50,857 nt of DNA from Vicinamibacteria bacterium (GTDB taxonomy: Bacteria; Acidobacteriota; Vicinamibacteria; Fen-336), in NCBI GenBank assembly GCA_023701125.1, contig JAMPXO010000023.1, positions 1-50,857 on the forward strand, in the 5' to 3' direction. The translations under genes and the position numbers were made by a program. Of this stretch, positions 37,964 to 47,488 are shown in pieces. Numbering within the stretch: position 1 is the stretch's first letter; every line of letters starts with the position of its first letter. The notes under the pieces were generated by a model. It worked only from the letters and a program-made list of their open reading frames with translations, was not told where the DNA came from and did no database searches.

Positions 37964-38887
37964 ATGACGAGCGTGGCGACGAACACGAAGACGACCAAGA
38001 GCTGCTGCGGACCGGAGTGCTGCGACGGCGAGGCCAAGACCGTGGAGCACAAGGCCGCAGCGCCCGCGCCGCCCTCCCCGGAGCGGATGGTGGACGAGGT
38101 CCGCGAGAAGTACGGGCGCATCGCCGCCGAGGGAGGCGGCTGCTGCGGTCCCAACTCGTGCGGCGGCAGCGCCGAGATCCCGGTCTCGCTCGGCATCGGC
38201 TACCGCCAGGAGGAACTGGCGGCGCTGCCCGAGGGCGCCAACCTCGGCCTCGGCTGTGGCGCGCCGATCGCGGCGCTGGCCCTGCAGCCGGGCGAGAGCG
38301 TGCTCGACCTCGGCTCCGGGGCGGGCATCGACGTGCTGCTGGCCGCCCGCGCCGTCGGCGAGAACGGTCGCGCCATCGGCGTCGACATGACCCCCGAGAT
38401 GCTGAAGAAGGCGCGCGCCAACGCGGCCAAGGTCGGCGCGTTCAACGTCGAGTTCCGCGAGGGCCGGCTCGAGCAGCTGCCGGTCGCCAGCGGCACGATC
38501 GACGCCGTCACCAGCAACTGCGTGATCAACCTGGTGCCCGACAAGTCGAGGGTGTTCGCCGAGATCGCGCGCACGCTGAGGCCCGGCGGGCGGCTGGTGA
38601 TCTCGGACATCGTGCTCGACGGCGCGCTGCCGGAGAAGATCGAGCGCGACGTGTACGCCTACGTCGGCTGCATCTCGGGCGCCGCGCAACGCGAGGCGTA
38701 CTTCGGCTGGCTGAAGGCGGCGGGGCTGTCGGAGATCGAGATCCTGAAGGACGTCGACTACCTCGCCACGATCCGGGAGGTGGCGCCGGCCGAGGCCGAG
38801 GCGATCCTGGCCCGCACCGAGACGAAGTGGGAGGACGTGGTCGGCCGCGTCCGCTCGATCACGTTCCGCGCCCGCAAGGGCGCATAG
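37964..38887 (+). CDS. arsM: arsenite S-adenosylmethionine methyltransferase
   Basis: 307 aa. It begins with Cys motifs (SCCGPECC and later GCCGPNSCGG), then LGIGYRQEELAALPEGANLGLGCG, the standard ArsM lead-in. The SAM-binding motif is VLDLGSGAGIDVLLAA. The As(III)-binding cysteines are the ones in SNCVINLVPDK and YVGCISGA plus the N-terminal set. It methylates arsenite to methylated and volatile arsenicals in the cytoplasm, a detoxification. AAGGAGG lies upstream of ATG 37964, and the marR stop is 14 nt away, so the two form an operon. No ars efflux gene is present. Confidence 0.93.
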   Translation: MTSVATNTKTTKSCCGPECCDGEAKTVEHKAAAPAPPSPERMVDEVREKYGRIAAEGGGCCGPNSCGGSAEIPVSLGIGYRQEELAALPEGANLGLGCGAPIAALALQPGESVLDLGSGAGIDVLLAARAVGENGRAIGVDMTPEMLKKARANAAKVGAFNVEFREGRLEQLPVASGTIDAVTSNCVINLVPDKSRVFAEIARTLRPGGRLVISDIVLDGALPEKIERDVYAYVGCISGAAQREAYFGWLKAAGLSEIEILKDVDYLATIREVAPAEAEAILARTETKWEDVVGRVRSITFRARKGA

Positions 38888-38987
38888 CTTCAGGCCGCCG
38901 GGCACACGGGGTCCTTCCGCACGTGTGCCCGGCGGCGTATCGTGCGCCATCCGTCGAACATTCCCGCAGCCACGGAGGCGATTCACG

Positions 38988-39482
38988 GTGCGTTTTGCCT
39001 GCGAAGCGGTCGGCCTCGACTTCACGACCCGCGCCCGCTGGTGTTTCGAGCACGTGGTCGAACTCGACGCCGCGCCCGAGGCGGTCTTCGCCCTTTTCGC
39101 CGACGGCGAGAGCTGGCCGCGCTGGTTCCCCGGCATCCGCCACGTGGTCTGGACCAGCCCTGAGCCCAAGGGCGTGGGCACCACTCGCACCGTGACGCTC
39201 GACAGCGTGACCGTTTACGAGCACTTCCTGGCCTGGGACCCGGGCCGGCGCTTCGCGTTCCGCTTCGAGGCCGCCGACCGGCCACTGTTCCGCGCGGGCC
39301 TCGAGGACTACGTGCTGGAGCCGCTGCCCGGCGGCCGCACCCGCTTCCGCTACCTCGTGTTCCTCGAGCCCTCGTGGCTCGTGCGGCTGGTGGGGCCGCT
39401 GGCCCGCGCCGCGTTCGACCGCTCGTTCGGCGCCGGGGCCGCGGGCCTGCGCGCCCACCTGGCCCGGGACCGCCAGGCCTGA
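38988..39482 (+). CDS. SRPBCC-family (START-like) protein
   Basis: 164 aa from GTG 38988 with GGAGG about 9 nt upstream. A polyketide-cyclase/dehydrase-type SRPBCC fold is indicated by the opening strand WCFEHVVELDAAPEAVFALFADGESWPRWFPGI, the following WTSPEPKGVGTTRTV strand, and a C-terminal LARAAFDRSFGAGAAGLRAHL helix that would close the hydrophobic cavity. Ligand unknown. It lies 100 bp downstream of arsM, possibly outside that operon. Confidence 0.8.
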   Translation: MRFACEAVGLDFTTRARWCFEHVVELDAAPEAVFALFADGESWPRWFPGIRHVVWTSPEPKGVGTTRTVTLDSVTVYEHFLAWDPGRRFAFRFEAADRPLFRAGLEDYVLEPLPGGRTRFRYLVFLEPSWLVRLVGPLARAAFDRSFGAGAAGLRAHLARDRQA

Positions 39483-39569
39483 GCCCGCTCACACCCCGGC
39501 CGTGACGCGGCACACCTCGCTGCCTAAAAGTCTGGCGCTACGATCCCGGGGTTTGAAAGGAGGGTGACA

Positions 39570-39938
39570 TTGACGAAGCAGCTCGTGAGCGGACTGGTGG
39601 CGATGCTGGCGGCGACGACCCTGGCGTGTGGAGGCGGCCAGTCGCAACCACCGGCGACGACGGCCCCGGCGACAACCCAGGCCGCGGCGCCGACCGTGAC
39701 CGCAGCCGAGTTCGGCGTGCCGGAGTGCGACGACTACATGGCCAGGTACCTGGCCTGCATCGACAGCAAGGTGCCAGAGGCCGCGCGCGGCATGGTCCGC
39801 CAGCAACTGGACCAGACCAAGGCGCAGTGGAAGCAGGCCGCGTCGACGCCCGAGGGCAAGCAGGGCCTGGCGATGGGCTGCAAGGCGGCTACCGACGCTG
39901 CGCGCGCGTCGATGCAGGCCTACGGCTGCACTTTCTAG
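39570..39938 (+). CDS. small hypothetical lipoprotein
   Basis: 122 aa. TTG 39570 is preferred over GTG 39564 because AGGAGG (39558-39563) is then 6 nt upstream. The signal peptide ends in lipobox TLAC. After a Thr/Ala/Pro-rich spacer comes a small helical domain with four Cys: PECDDYMARYLACIDSK, MGCKAATD and the terminal YGCTF. The pattern fits a two-disulfide helical hairpin (CX9C-like spacing). Family not known. It is followed by a strong terminator. Confidence 0.7.
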   Translation: MTKQLVSGLVAMLAATTLACGGGQSQPPATTAPATTQAAAPTVTAAEFGVPECDDYMARYLACIDSKVPEAARGMVRQQLDQTKAQWKQAASTPEGKQGLAMGCKAATDAARASMQAYGCTF

Positions 39939-39970
39939 GAAGCAACGCCGGACCGCACGCCGGCGGAATA

Positions 39971-39999
39971 CGCCCGGGGCGCGCAAGGCGCCCCGGGCG
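39971..39999. terminator. bidirectional hairpin terminator between convergent genes
   Basis: CGCCCGGGGCGC (39971-39982) and GCGCCCCGGGCG (39988-39999) form a perfect 12-bp stem with a 5-nt loop, followed on + by TTCGTGTTCT. It lies between the lipoprotein stop and the helicase stop and can serve both strands. Confidence 0.75.
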
Positions 40000-40007
40000 T
40001 TCGTGTT

Positions 40008-41399
<1,392 letters not shown>

Positions 41400-41543
41400 G
41401 AGGATCGGTTTTGGTCCTTGTCCGTTCCGGCAGGTTGTGTGTGTCTTTGCTGAAACGGGGGATGCCGGGAAGCCGCCGTTCGACGCGGTCCCTTCTGGAG
41501 CGCGGTGGGATCGACAGCATCTCACGGACGGGCGGGATCTACA

Positions 41544-42158
41544 ATGCGCCCCCCGGAGGCCCTGGTGGAAGCCCTGTTCGTCTCGACCTCGATCGTCGCT
41601 CTCGCCGAGATGGGCGACAAGACCCAGTTGCTCTCGTTCGTGCTGGCGGCCAAGCTCAAGCGGCCCGTGCCGATCGTGCTCGGTATCCTGGTCGCCACCC
41701 TCGCCAACCACTTCCTGGCCGGCCTGATCGGGGCCTGGCTCGCCAGCCTGCTGGCGCCCGGCACGCTCAAGTGGGTGATCGCGGTGTCGTTCTTCGCCTT
41801 CGGCGCCTGGGCGCTGGTGCCCGACACGCTGGAGGAGCGCCCGCTGCCCGCGGCCTCGGTGTTCATGACGACCGTGGCGGTCTTCTTCATGGTCGAGATG
41901 GGCGACAAGACGCAGCTCGCAACCGTCGCCCTCGCGGCGCGCTACCCGTCGCTGGTCGCCGTGGTCTGCGGCACCACGCTCGGCATGCTGATCGCCAACG
42001 CGCCAGCCGTGTGGATGGGCGAGGCGCTCGCGAAGCGCGTCGACATGCGTCACGCCCGTTTCGTCGCGGCCGCGCTGTTCGTGCTGCTCGGTGCGCTCAC
42101 GCTGATGGCGGGCGACGACGCGTTCCGCCTCGCCCCGGTGGCCTCCCCCGCGCCCTGA
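41544..42158 (+). CDS. GDT1/TMEM165 (UPF0016) family cation transporter
   Basis: 204 aa, six predicted TM helices in two repeated halves. Each half holds the family motif ExGD(K/R)(T/S): ALAEMGDKTQLLSF near residue 22 and MVEMGDKTQLATV near residue 115. These acidic motifs carry the cation path. Bacterial members export Mn2+ (MneA) and eukaryotic ones move Ca2+/Mn2+. Start ATG 41544 is set by similarity. The 144 bp between this gene and divergent rhlE show no yybP-ykoY-like riboswitch that I can recognise. Confidence 0.88.
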   Translation: MRPPEALVEALFVSTSIVALAEMGDKTQLLSFVLAAKLKRPVPIVLGILVATLANHFLAGLIGAWLASLLAPGTLKWVIAVSFFAFGAWALVPDTLEERPLPAASVFMTTVAVFFMVEMGDKTQLATVALAARYPSLVAVVCGTTLGMLIANAPAVWMGEALAKRVDMRHARFVAAALFVLLGALTLMAGDDAFRLAPVASPAP

Positions 42159-42191
42159 GCTCCTGAGCCCGTGGTGTCGGCCTGCCGCGGC

Positions 42192-43082
42192 CTACAGGTG
42201 GATGCCGTTGACGTGGTCGGCGATGCGGCCGTTGACCTTCATCATCACGTAGTTGACGTCGTTGGTGACGTCCTTGCGTAGCTTGGTCACGTAGCGCGCC
42301 GCCGGCGTCGCCTGCACGAACGCCCGGTCCTCGAGCTCGGCCAGCACGCCGTCGACGTCGACGAGCAGGTGCTTCAGCTCGCGGAAGCGGTGGTTGAGGT
42401 CGAGCAGTTGTGGCTCGGCGAGGGTCGCCGGCAACAGCGGCGGGAAGTCGCGCTGGATGCTGCCCGCCACCGCGGCGACGTCCTCCTGCAGCTCCGCGAG
42501 GTCGCCCAGGAACTCGCGGCGCAGCTCGTCCGCCACGGCCGCCGTGGCCAGCTTCAGCAGCCGCCCCTCCAGCTTGACCAGTTGCTCGCGCAAAGAGTCG
42601 CGCAGGAAGCCGACACCCAGGTGCGGGCGCTGCGGCTGGTCGAGCACGAGCAGGTCGCGGCCGAGGTAGATCTTGTCCGCATAGCGCACCGGCAGGTCTT
42701 CGGGGCGCAGCGTGTAGAGCTTGATCTCGAAGCCGTCCTCGCGGCCGACGAAGCGGGTGATCACGAGGTGGTCGTTGACGGCGACGTAGTAGGAGTTGGT
42801 CTCCAGCAGCGCCGAGTGCAGCGCGAGATTCCACAGCACCAGCCGCTTCAGCTCGGAGACTCGCTCGGGGTTCTGCGACAAGAGCGCCCGGATCTGGTCG
42901 TGCTCCTCGCGGCTCGCCTCGCCGGTCGTCACGTGGCGCAGCGAGGGCGTGATCAGGACGCGGCAGCGCTCGAAGAAGAACTCGAGGTGCATCTGGTCGA
43001 GCACCCGGTCCTGGAAGTTGTCGAGGTGGAACGGGGGCACGGCCAGCGACTCGCGGCTGGCGATCGCGTTCAGGCTCTGCAT
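42192..43082 (-). CDS. hypothetical cytoplasmic protein
   Basis: 296 aa from ATG 43082 with AGGAGG 6-7 nt upstream. No signal peptide or TM. The first half is mixed (FHLDNFQDRVLDQMHLEFFFERC, YYVAVNDHLVITRFVGREDGFEIKLYTL), the second largely helical and charged, with coiled-coil potential (LREQLVKLEGRLLKLA, ELRREFLGDLAELQEDV). No family recognised. It lies 39 bp downstream of the slipin gene in the same direction, so it may be the third gene of the NfeD-slipin operon. Confidence 0.65.
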   Translation of the reverse strand: MQSLNAIASRESLAVPPFHLDNFQDRVLDQMHLEFFFERCRVLITPSLRHVTTGEASREEHDQIRALLSQNPERVSELKRLVLWNLALHSALLETNSYYVAVNDHLVITRFVGREDGFEIKLYTLRPEDLPVRYADKIYLGRDLLVLDQPQRPHLGVGFLRDSLREQLVKLEGRLLKLATAAVADELRREFLGDLAELQEDVAAVAGSIQRDFPPLLPATLAEPQLLDLNHRFRELKHLLVDVDGVLAELEDRAFVQATPAARYVTKLRKDVTNDVNYVMMKVNGRIADHVNGIHL

Positions 43083-43121
43083 CAGAGCCTCCTCTCGCGT
43101 CGATTCTAAAGCCGGGGATGC

Positions 43122-43886
43122 TCAGGCGTCGGGCTTGCTCTGCCTGAGTCGCCCCATGAAGGCCTCCAGCCACTCGATCGGCAGCGGGAAGATGATGGTC
43201 GAGTTCTTCTCCGCGGAGATCTCGGTCAGCGTCTGCAGGTAGCGCAGGTGCAGTGACATCGGCTGCGCCTGCATCGCGTGGGCGGCCTCGGTCAACTGCT
43301 TCGACGCCTCCAGCTCGCCGGAGGCATGGATGATCTTGGCCCGCTTCTCGCGCTCGGACTCCGCCTGCTTGGCCATCGCCCGCTGCATCTCGTGCGGCAG
43401 GTCGACGGCCTTGACCGCGACCTGGGTGACCTTCACGCCCCACGGGTCGGTGTGCTCGTCGATCACCTTCTGCAGCTCGACGCCGAGCCGCTCGCGCTCG
43501 GCCAGCAGCTCGTCGAGGTGGGCCTGACCGAGGATGCTGCGCAGCGTCGTCTGCGCCTCCTGGCTGGTCGCGTACAGGAAGTTCTCCACCTGCACGATGG
43601 CCTTGACCGGGTCCATCACCCGGAAGTAGACGACCGCGTTGACCTTGACGCTGACGTTGTCGCGGGTGATCACGTCCTGCGGCGGCACGTCGAGTACCAC
43701 GGTGCGCAGGCTGACCCGCACCATGCGGTCGACCGGCCAGGCGACGATCACGAGCCCTGGCCCCTTCGGCACCGGCAGCAGCTTGCCGAGCCGGAAGACG
43801 ACGCCGCGCTCGTACTCGTTGAGGATCTTCACCGAGAGCATCAGCCAGAACACGATCAGGAAGAAGACGATCCCGGGTCCCGCCAT
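43122..43886 (-). CDS. slipin/stomatin-like SPFH protein
   Basis: 254 aa. An N-terminal TM hairpin ([19 protein letters not shown]) is followed by the SPFH domain: [74 protein letters not shown] helical C-terminal region carries [17 protein letters not shown]. Slipins form ring-like scaffolds at membranes and pair with NfeD proteins; the partner is encoded directly upstream with stop/start overlap (TGATG). The two are thought to act in membrane protein quality control or microdomain organisation. Confidence 0.9.
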   Translation of the reverse strand: MAGPGIVFFLIVFWLMLSVKILNEYERGVVFRLGKLLPVPKGPGLVIVAWPVDRMVRVSLRTVVLDVPPQDVITRDNVSVKVNAVVYFRVMDPVKAIVQVENFLYATSQEAQTTLRSILGQAHLDELLAERERLGVELQKVIDEHTDPWGVKVTQVAVKAVDLPHEMQRAMAKQAESEREKRAKIIHASGELEASKQLTEAAHAMQAQPMSLHLRYLQTLTEISAEKNSTIIFPLPIEWLEAFMGRLRQSKPDA

Positions 43887-45175
43887 CACGCCCCACCCTT
43901 TCGCACGTGCAATACGAGGCCCTCGACCCGCGCCACGATCACCGCGTCGCCGGCGTCCACGGCCGGTCCGTCCACACGGGCGCGCCAGCGCTCGCCCTGG
44001 ATCGCGACGAAGCCCTCGGGCGCCAGCGCCTCGAGCGCCGTCGCCCTGCGCCCGATCAGCCCGGCTTCGCCCGTCGAAGCCTGCCGCCGCTGCGCGGCGA
44101 GCACCATCCGCACCAGCAGGATCGTCCACGCCGCGAGCAGCAGCGCGCCGGGCAGCAGCGTCGCCCAGCCGATCTGCAGCTCGGGCACCGGCGAGTCGAC
44201 CAGCATCAACGCCCCCAGGATCACGGCGACCAGGCCGCCGGCCGTGAGCAGGCCGTACGAGGTGACCTTGACCTCGGCGGCGAACAGGACCACGCCCAGC
44301 GCGATCAGCAGCACGCCCGACCAGTTGATCGGCAGGATCTGGCTCGCGAACAGGAACAGGATCAGGCACAACGTGCCGAGGATGCCGGGGAACAGGCCGC
44401 CGGGATGGCTGATCTCGGCGCCGATCCCGGCCAGCGCGCCCAGCAGCAGCAGGAACAGCACCTCGGGCCGCGCGATCGCCGACAGGATCGCGCGCTGCCA
44501 GCTCATCGTGACGACGACGGTGCGCTCGCCCGCGAGCCGCAACGTGACCGCGGTGCCGTCGAAGCGCTTGAGCTCGCGGCCCTCGAGCTTGCGCAGCAGC
44601 GCGGGCACGTCCTCGGCGACGAAGTCGATCAGGTCGCCCTCGAGCGCCTCGCGCTCGGTGAACGAGCGGCTTTCGACCACGGCCTTCTCCGCCAGCTCCA
44701 CGTTGCGGCCGCGGCGCTCGGCCTTGCCGCGCACGTAGGCCGCGACCGCCGAGGTCACCTTCTTCGCCATCGTCTCGTCCATCGGCCCCATCGCCGAGAC
44801 CGGGTGGGCGGCGCCGAGGCTGGTGCCGGGCGCCATCGCGACCAGGTCCGCGGTGATCGCGATCACGAACCCCGCGGAGTCGGCGCGGGCGCCGGCGGGC
44901 CCGACGAAGGCGACGACCGGCACGCGCGCGCGCAGCAGCTTGTCGACGATCTGCCGCATCGAGGTCTCGAGCCCGCCAGGCGTGTCGATGCGCAGCACGA
45001 CCAGCGGCGCGCCAGCGGCCTCGGCGTCGGCGATCGCGGAGACGACGTGGTCGGCGCTGACGGCGTGGACGACACCGTCGAGCTCGACGACGTGGACATC
45101 GGCCCGCACGAGTGCGGCCGGCAGCAGCGCGAGCGCCAGCAGAGCGGCGAGCCGCGCGAAACGCGGAGCCTCCAC
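43886..45175 (-). CDS. NfeD1-type membrane serine protease
   Basis: 429 aa from GTG 45175. A signal peptide ([18 protein letters not shown]) is followed by a ClpP/SppA-like protease domain with [13 protein letters not shown], the catalytic Ser in [11 protein letters not shown] and a Lys about 50 residues later in [23 protein letters not shown]. Then come five TM helices (about 230-360) and a C-terminal OB-fold NfeD domain ([20 protein letters not shown] to EGLVLHVRK). Members cleave C-terminal hydrophobic segments of stomatin partners. This is the last chromosomal gene before the cassette array, which starts about 70 bp upstream of it. Confidence 0.9.
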   Translation of the reverse strand: MEAPRFARLAALLALALLPAALVRADVHVVELDGVVHAVSADHVVSAIADAEAAGAPLVVLRIDTPGGLETSMRQIVDKLLRARVPVVAFVGPAGARADSAGFVIAITADLVAMAPGTSLGAAHPVSAMGPMDETMAKKVTSAVAAYVRGKAERRGRNVELAEKAVVESRSFTEREALEGDLIDFVAEDVPALLRKLEGRELKRFDGTAVTLRLAGERTVVVTMSWQRAILSAIARPEVLFLLLLGALAGIGAEISHPGGLFPGILGTLCLILFLFASQILPINWSGVLLIALGVVLFAAEVKVTSYGLLTAGGLVAVILGALMLVDSPVPELQIGWATLLPGALLLAAWTILLVRMVLAAQRRQASTGEAGLIGRRATALEALAPEGFVAIQGERWRARVDGPAVDAGDAVIVARVEGLVLHVRKGGA

Positions 45176-45244
45176 GGCCCCAATGTAGGCGTGTGCGCCG
45201 GCATCGTCAACGATGGCGACGCAGCCCGTCCTCACGATGGTCGG

Positions 45245-45718
45245 CTACGGTGTGTCGCAGGGCTTCACGGACATGATGGCCAGGTAGAGATCGCTGGCCT
45301 GACCCGGGGTCTTGTGCGCGCCGAGGGCGCCCAGGTGGTGGACGGCGAGCGCGGTGAGCTCCCACGCCATCTCGTCGTCTTCGACCGGGACCATCCCTTT
45401 CAGGAAGTTCCCCAGCCCGGTCACCGCTTCCAGCTTCTGCAGCGGCTCGGCGGACTTCCGCAGGGCCGGCAGCAGGATCTCGTGGGCCCAGGCCCAGGTC
45501 CAGGTGTGGCCCTTACGGGAGTGGGAGCCGATGGGGATGACGTGGGCAATCACCCGGAGCGTGCCTCCGGCGTCCCGGAACTCCAGCGTGCCGCTGGGCT
45601 GATCGAACCAGGATCTCGGGTAGCGCGCCAGGCCGAAGGCCGCCTTGAGCTGGTCCTGCTTGTGCTCCAACTCGTCGAGCGCCGTGTCCAGAAACGCCTC
45701 GAACTCCTCGTCGTTCAC
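45245..45718 (-). CDS. DUF6882-like protein, distal cassette gene
   Basis: 157 aa from GTG 45718, with GGAGGGG 6 nt upstream fixing the start although the frame is open further. The pattern FLDTALDELEHKQDQLKAAFGLARYPR, SWFDQPSGTLEFRD, HTWTWAWAHEILLPAL, WELTALAVHHLGALGAH matches the DUF6882/DUF2314-neighbour type of small cytoplasmic proteins; I recognise the pattern but no function is known. Its start is about 40 nt from the disrupted attC0, as in the other cassettes, but no attC follows its stop before the nfeD gene. It is probably the oldest, attC-less cassette. Confidence 0.7.
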   Translation of the reverse strand: MNDEEFEAFLDTALDELEHKQDQLKAAFGLARYPRSWFDQPSGTLEFRDAGGTLRVIAHVIPIGSHSRKGHTWTWAWAHEILLPALRKSAEPLQKLEAVTGLGNFLKGMVPVEDDEMAWELTALAVHHLGALGAHKTPGQASDLYLAIMSVKPCDTP

Positions 45719-45854
45719 GATCTGCCCCTCCGGGCCGAATGCACGTCGCGCTTCACCGCGGCTGCAATACTGCCACCTCGAAGTTGCCTGGGTCCATTGC
45801 GCCACCCACCGTGACAACACCGAGGCAACCACGCCGGGTTCGGCCGGTGCATTG

Positions 45855-45902
45855 ATGTCGCTGCTCGCCGTCGATCTCGCAAAGGATGTCTTCGAAGTCG
45901 CC
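45855..45902 (+). mobile_element. IS110-family transposase N-terminal remnant inside attC0
   Basis: ATG 45855 opens MSLLAVDLAKDVFEVA, the standard N-terminus of IS110/IS1111 DEDD transposases, with its first catalytic Asp in AVDLAK. After 16 codons the frame passes into attC sequence (CACCGAGACTC) and ends at 46079 without more transposase. A piece resembling the other end of attC (CTGCAATA at about 45763-45770) lies on the far side, so the element seems to sit within the site. IS1111-group elements are known to target attC sites. Confidence 0.6.
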
Positions 45903-45903
45903 C

Positions 45904-46029
45904 ACCGAGACTCAGCGAGACTCGGAATGACGGCCGGGCCCACCCCAGCCATGCTCGGGCTCTCCAACGGCGCGCCGCCCCCTGACTGCGGCACACCCTC
46001 GGTTCGGCTGGTTCATCTCATTGTTATGC
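45904..46029 (-). repeat. attC0, disrupted attC site
   Basis: Shares the CACCGAGACTCAG...CCCACC...AGCCATGCTCGGGCTCTCCAACG...CCTCGGTTCG...GGTTCAT...CATTGTTATGC body with the other sites; core GTTATGC is 46023-46029. The left half is replaced by the IS110-like fragment. It also has a short duplication of CGAGACTC. Confidence 0.7.
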
Positions 46030-46073
46030 GGCCGGCAGGTGCAGCCCGAAGACAAAGGTACAGAACAGTAGAC

Positions 46074-46166
46074 GCCTAACACTGCAATAACCTGCGACAC
46101 CGAGACTCACAGATGACCGGCGGCCCCACCTGAGCCATGCCGAGCTGGTTCATCTCATTGTTCTGT
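46074..46166 (-). repeat. attC1, short attC site (93 nt)
   Basis: GCCTAAC (46074-46080) to GTTCTGT (46160-46166). The outer boxes are kept but about 48 nt of the central region present in the other sites is missing, which removes one arm of the internal stem. Between attC0 and attC1 only 44 nt remain (46030-46073), too short for a gene: an empty or promoter-size cassette. Confidence 0.75.
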
Positions 46167-46212
46167 GGCCGGCACCCCATGCCCCATGTCCGTTCTGGCA
46201 TAGGCTGGTCCA

Positions 46213-46543
46213 GTGAGCCCAAGGAACAAGCCCTTCGTGTGGCTGCACGGTGAAGTGAAGACCCCGCCGATCTGCGGCCGCTGCCCGGCTTGAGGTCGGG
46301 TACCTGCTGTCGGCGGTTGCAGCGTGGCGAAGCACTGTCGCTGCTGCAGTCGCGGCCCTTGCCCGCCCGATGCCACGAACTGTGCATCGTGGACGAAGGG
46401 CTCACGTGGCGAAATCATGTACCGAGCGGACCCTGATGCGGTGGTAATCGGCGAAGCGTTCGCGAAGAAGACCCAGACAACCCGCCGCGGTGCTGGACGC
46501 CTGCCACAGGCGCTATCGGGAGTATGACGATGCGAAAGGGTAA
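46213..46543 (+). pseudogene. higB: HigB-like (Gp49/DUF891) toxin gene broken by four single-base insertions
   Basis: From GTG 46213 the conceptual product reads MSPRNKPFVWLHGEVKTPPI, then AAAARLEVGYLL, then RRLQRGEALSLLQSRPLPAR, CHELCIVDEGLTWR, then IMYRADPDAVVIGEAFAKK, TQTT and AAVLDACHRRYREYDDAKG, a full-length HigB of phage Gp49 type. The segments lie in shifted frames; one extra base each near 46273 (T), 46310 (T), 46413 (A) and 46483 (C) explains all shifts. The toxin is an mRNA-cleaving, ribosome-dependent RNase in its family. The intact antitoxin gene overlaps its 3' end by 20 nt. The longest remaining frame starts inside it and is not a toxin. Confidence 0.75.
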
Positions 46544-46853
46544 TCGAGAGCGGCTGGAGCGCGCTGGGTGGGCCGTCGGCGATGCGGCCGACTTCCTGAA
46601 GCTCACCCCAGCCGAGGCAACCTATCTCGAGCTGCGGTTTCGGCTGGGCGACTCTCTCCGGGAGCGACGGCTCGGCCGGAGGTTGAGCCAAACGGATGTG
46701 GCCAGGCTGCTTGGGTCCAGCCAATCCCGCGTGGCCAAGATGGAGGCGGGCGATCCTTCAGAGTCGCTGGATCTGCTGATCCAGGCCCTTCTGGAACTCG
46801 GCGCATCGCGGAGGGACCTCGCACGCGCGATCAGCCAGCAGAGCGCCGCATGA
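46524..46853 (+). CDS. higA: HigA-like XRE-family antitoxin
   Basis: 109 aa. The helix-turn-helix is LRERRLGRRLSQTDVARLLGSSQSRVAKMEAGDP (about 51-85, read in parts), typical of HigA/XRE antitoxins paired with Gp49-like toxins; the leading LTPAEATYLELRFRLGDSLRE is the usual HigA lead. It would bind its operator and neutralise HigB, but the toxin gene is broken. It runs on +, against the array, as expected for a cassette with its own promoter. ATG 46530 is an alternative start. Confidence 0.82.
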   Translation: MTMRKGNRERLERAGWAVGDAADFLKLTPAEATYLELRFRLGDSLRERRLGRRLSQTDVARLLGSSQSRVAKMEAGDPSESLDLLIQALLELGASRRDLARAISQQSAA

Positions 46854-46858
46854 GGTCC

Positions 46859-46999
46859 GCATTGCCCTGGAATAGCCGGCGACATCGAGACTCAGAATGA
46901 CCGGCGGCCCCACCTCAGCCATATTCGGGCTCTCCAAACGGGCCGCCGCTCCTTCATTCCGGGGCCCCTCGGTTCGTCAGGTTCATCGCATTGTCCTGC
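46859..46999 (-). repeat. attC2, attC site with one decayed core
   Basis: The right core is GTCCTGC (46993-46999), which is complementary to GCAGAAC of attC3 with one mismatch. The left core has degenerated to GCATTGC, and GGAATAGCC replaces GCAATAACC. The inner sequence (GACCGGCGGCCCCACCTC, GGGCCGCCGCTCC) is well kept. This site may no longer recombine well. Confidence 0.75.
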
Positions 47000-47023
47000 G
47001 GCCGGTTGCGAGGGCGCGATGCC

Positions 47024-47315
47024 TCAGGACAGGTAGTTCTTGAGCTCCATCGCGGCGTGGAAGACGCCGAGGATTCGCACCTCGTCCGGGAGGACCAGTA
47101 GGCGATGCGGTACTTGCCGAACAGCAGAACCCGAAGCGACCGGCCGGACACGGTCGTGTAGACGTACCCGCTCTCGGGGAAGGAACTGAGGATCTCGGCT
47201 CGGAGGTAGATCGACTCGACGAGGTGAAATGCCGCTTCCGGCTTGTCCATGGCCACGTAGTCATGAATCCGAAGGAGCACTGCTCAGCTTCGGCCGTCCA
47301 GACTACTTTCGCCAC
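47024..47315 (-). pseudogene. RelE/ParE-type toxin gene broken by two single-base deletions
   Basis: From GTG 47315 the product reads MAKVVWTAEAEQ, loses one base near 47278 (a TGG codon reduced to TG), continues LLRIHDYVAMDKPEAAFHL, VESIYLRAEILSSFPESG, SLRVLLFGKYRIAY, loses one base near 47098 and ends LVLPDEVRILGVFHAAMELK to TGA 47024. Reconstituted, it is a complete RelE/ParE plasmid-stabilisation toxin of about 97 aa with the typical YRIAY and VRILGVFHAAM strands. The antitoxin overlaps its start by 13 nt and is intact. Confidence 0.75.
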
Positions 47316-47488
47316 GACCGGATTCGGGCTCCCATCTCCTCGTGCGAGATCACGCGTCCGGCGTCTGAGTCCGCAAGCCCGCGCTCGATCATGACCGCAA
47401 AGGCCAGTTCGCGGACGATGTCTTCGAGGGAGCCGTCATCGGGCTGCTCCTGAACGACGCGGATTGCCGATTCCTTGGCTTCGCTCAT
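47303..47488 (-). CDS. antitoxin of a RelE/ParE-type system
   Basis: 61 aa, MSEAKESAIRVVQEQPD then SLEDIVRELAFAVMIERGLA and GRVISHEEMGARIRSWRK. The ExxIREL-like helix followed by a G-R-V-I-S-H-E-E segment is typical of short antitoxins of RelE/ParE-type pairs (addiction module component). Its stop overlaps the toxin start, the classical arrangement. It is the first gene of its cassette, 62 nt from the attC3 core, in the direction of the array. Confidence 0.8.
   Translation of the reverse strand: MSEAKESAIRVVQEQPDDGSLEDIVRELAFAVMIERGLADSDAGRVISHEEMGARIRSWRK

Noticed and set aside
41400-41543. yybP-ykoY (Mn2+) riboswitch upstream of the GDT1-type transporter gene
   Set aside because: This class often precedes such transporters, but I could not find the expected paired loops in the 144-bp gap.
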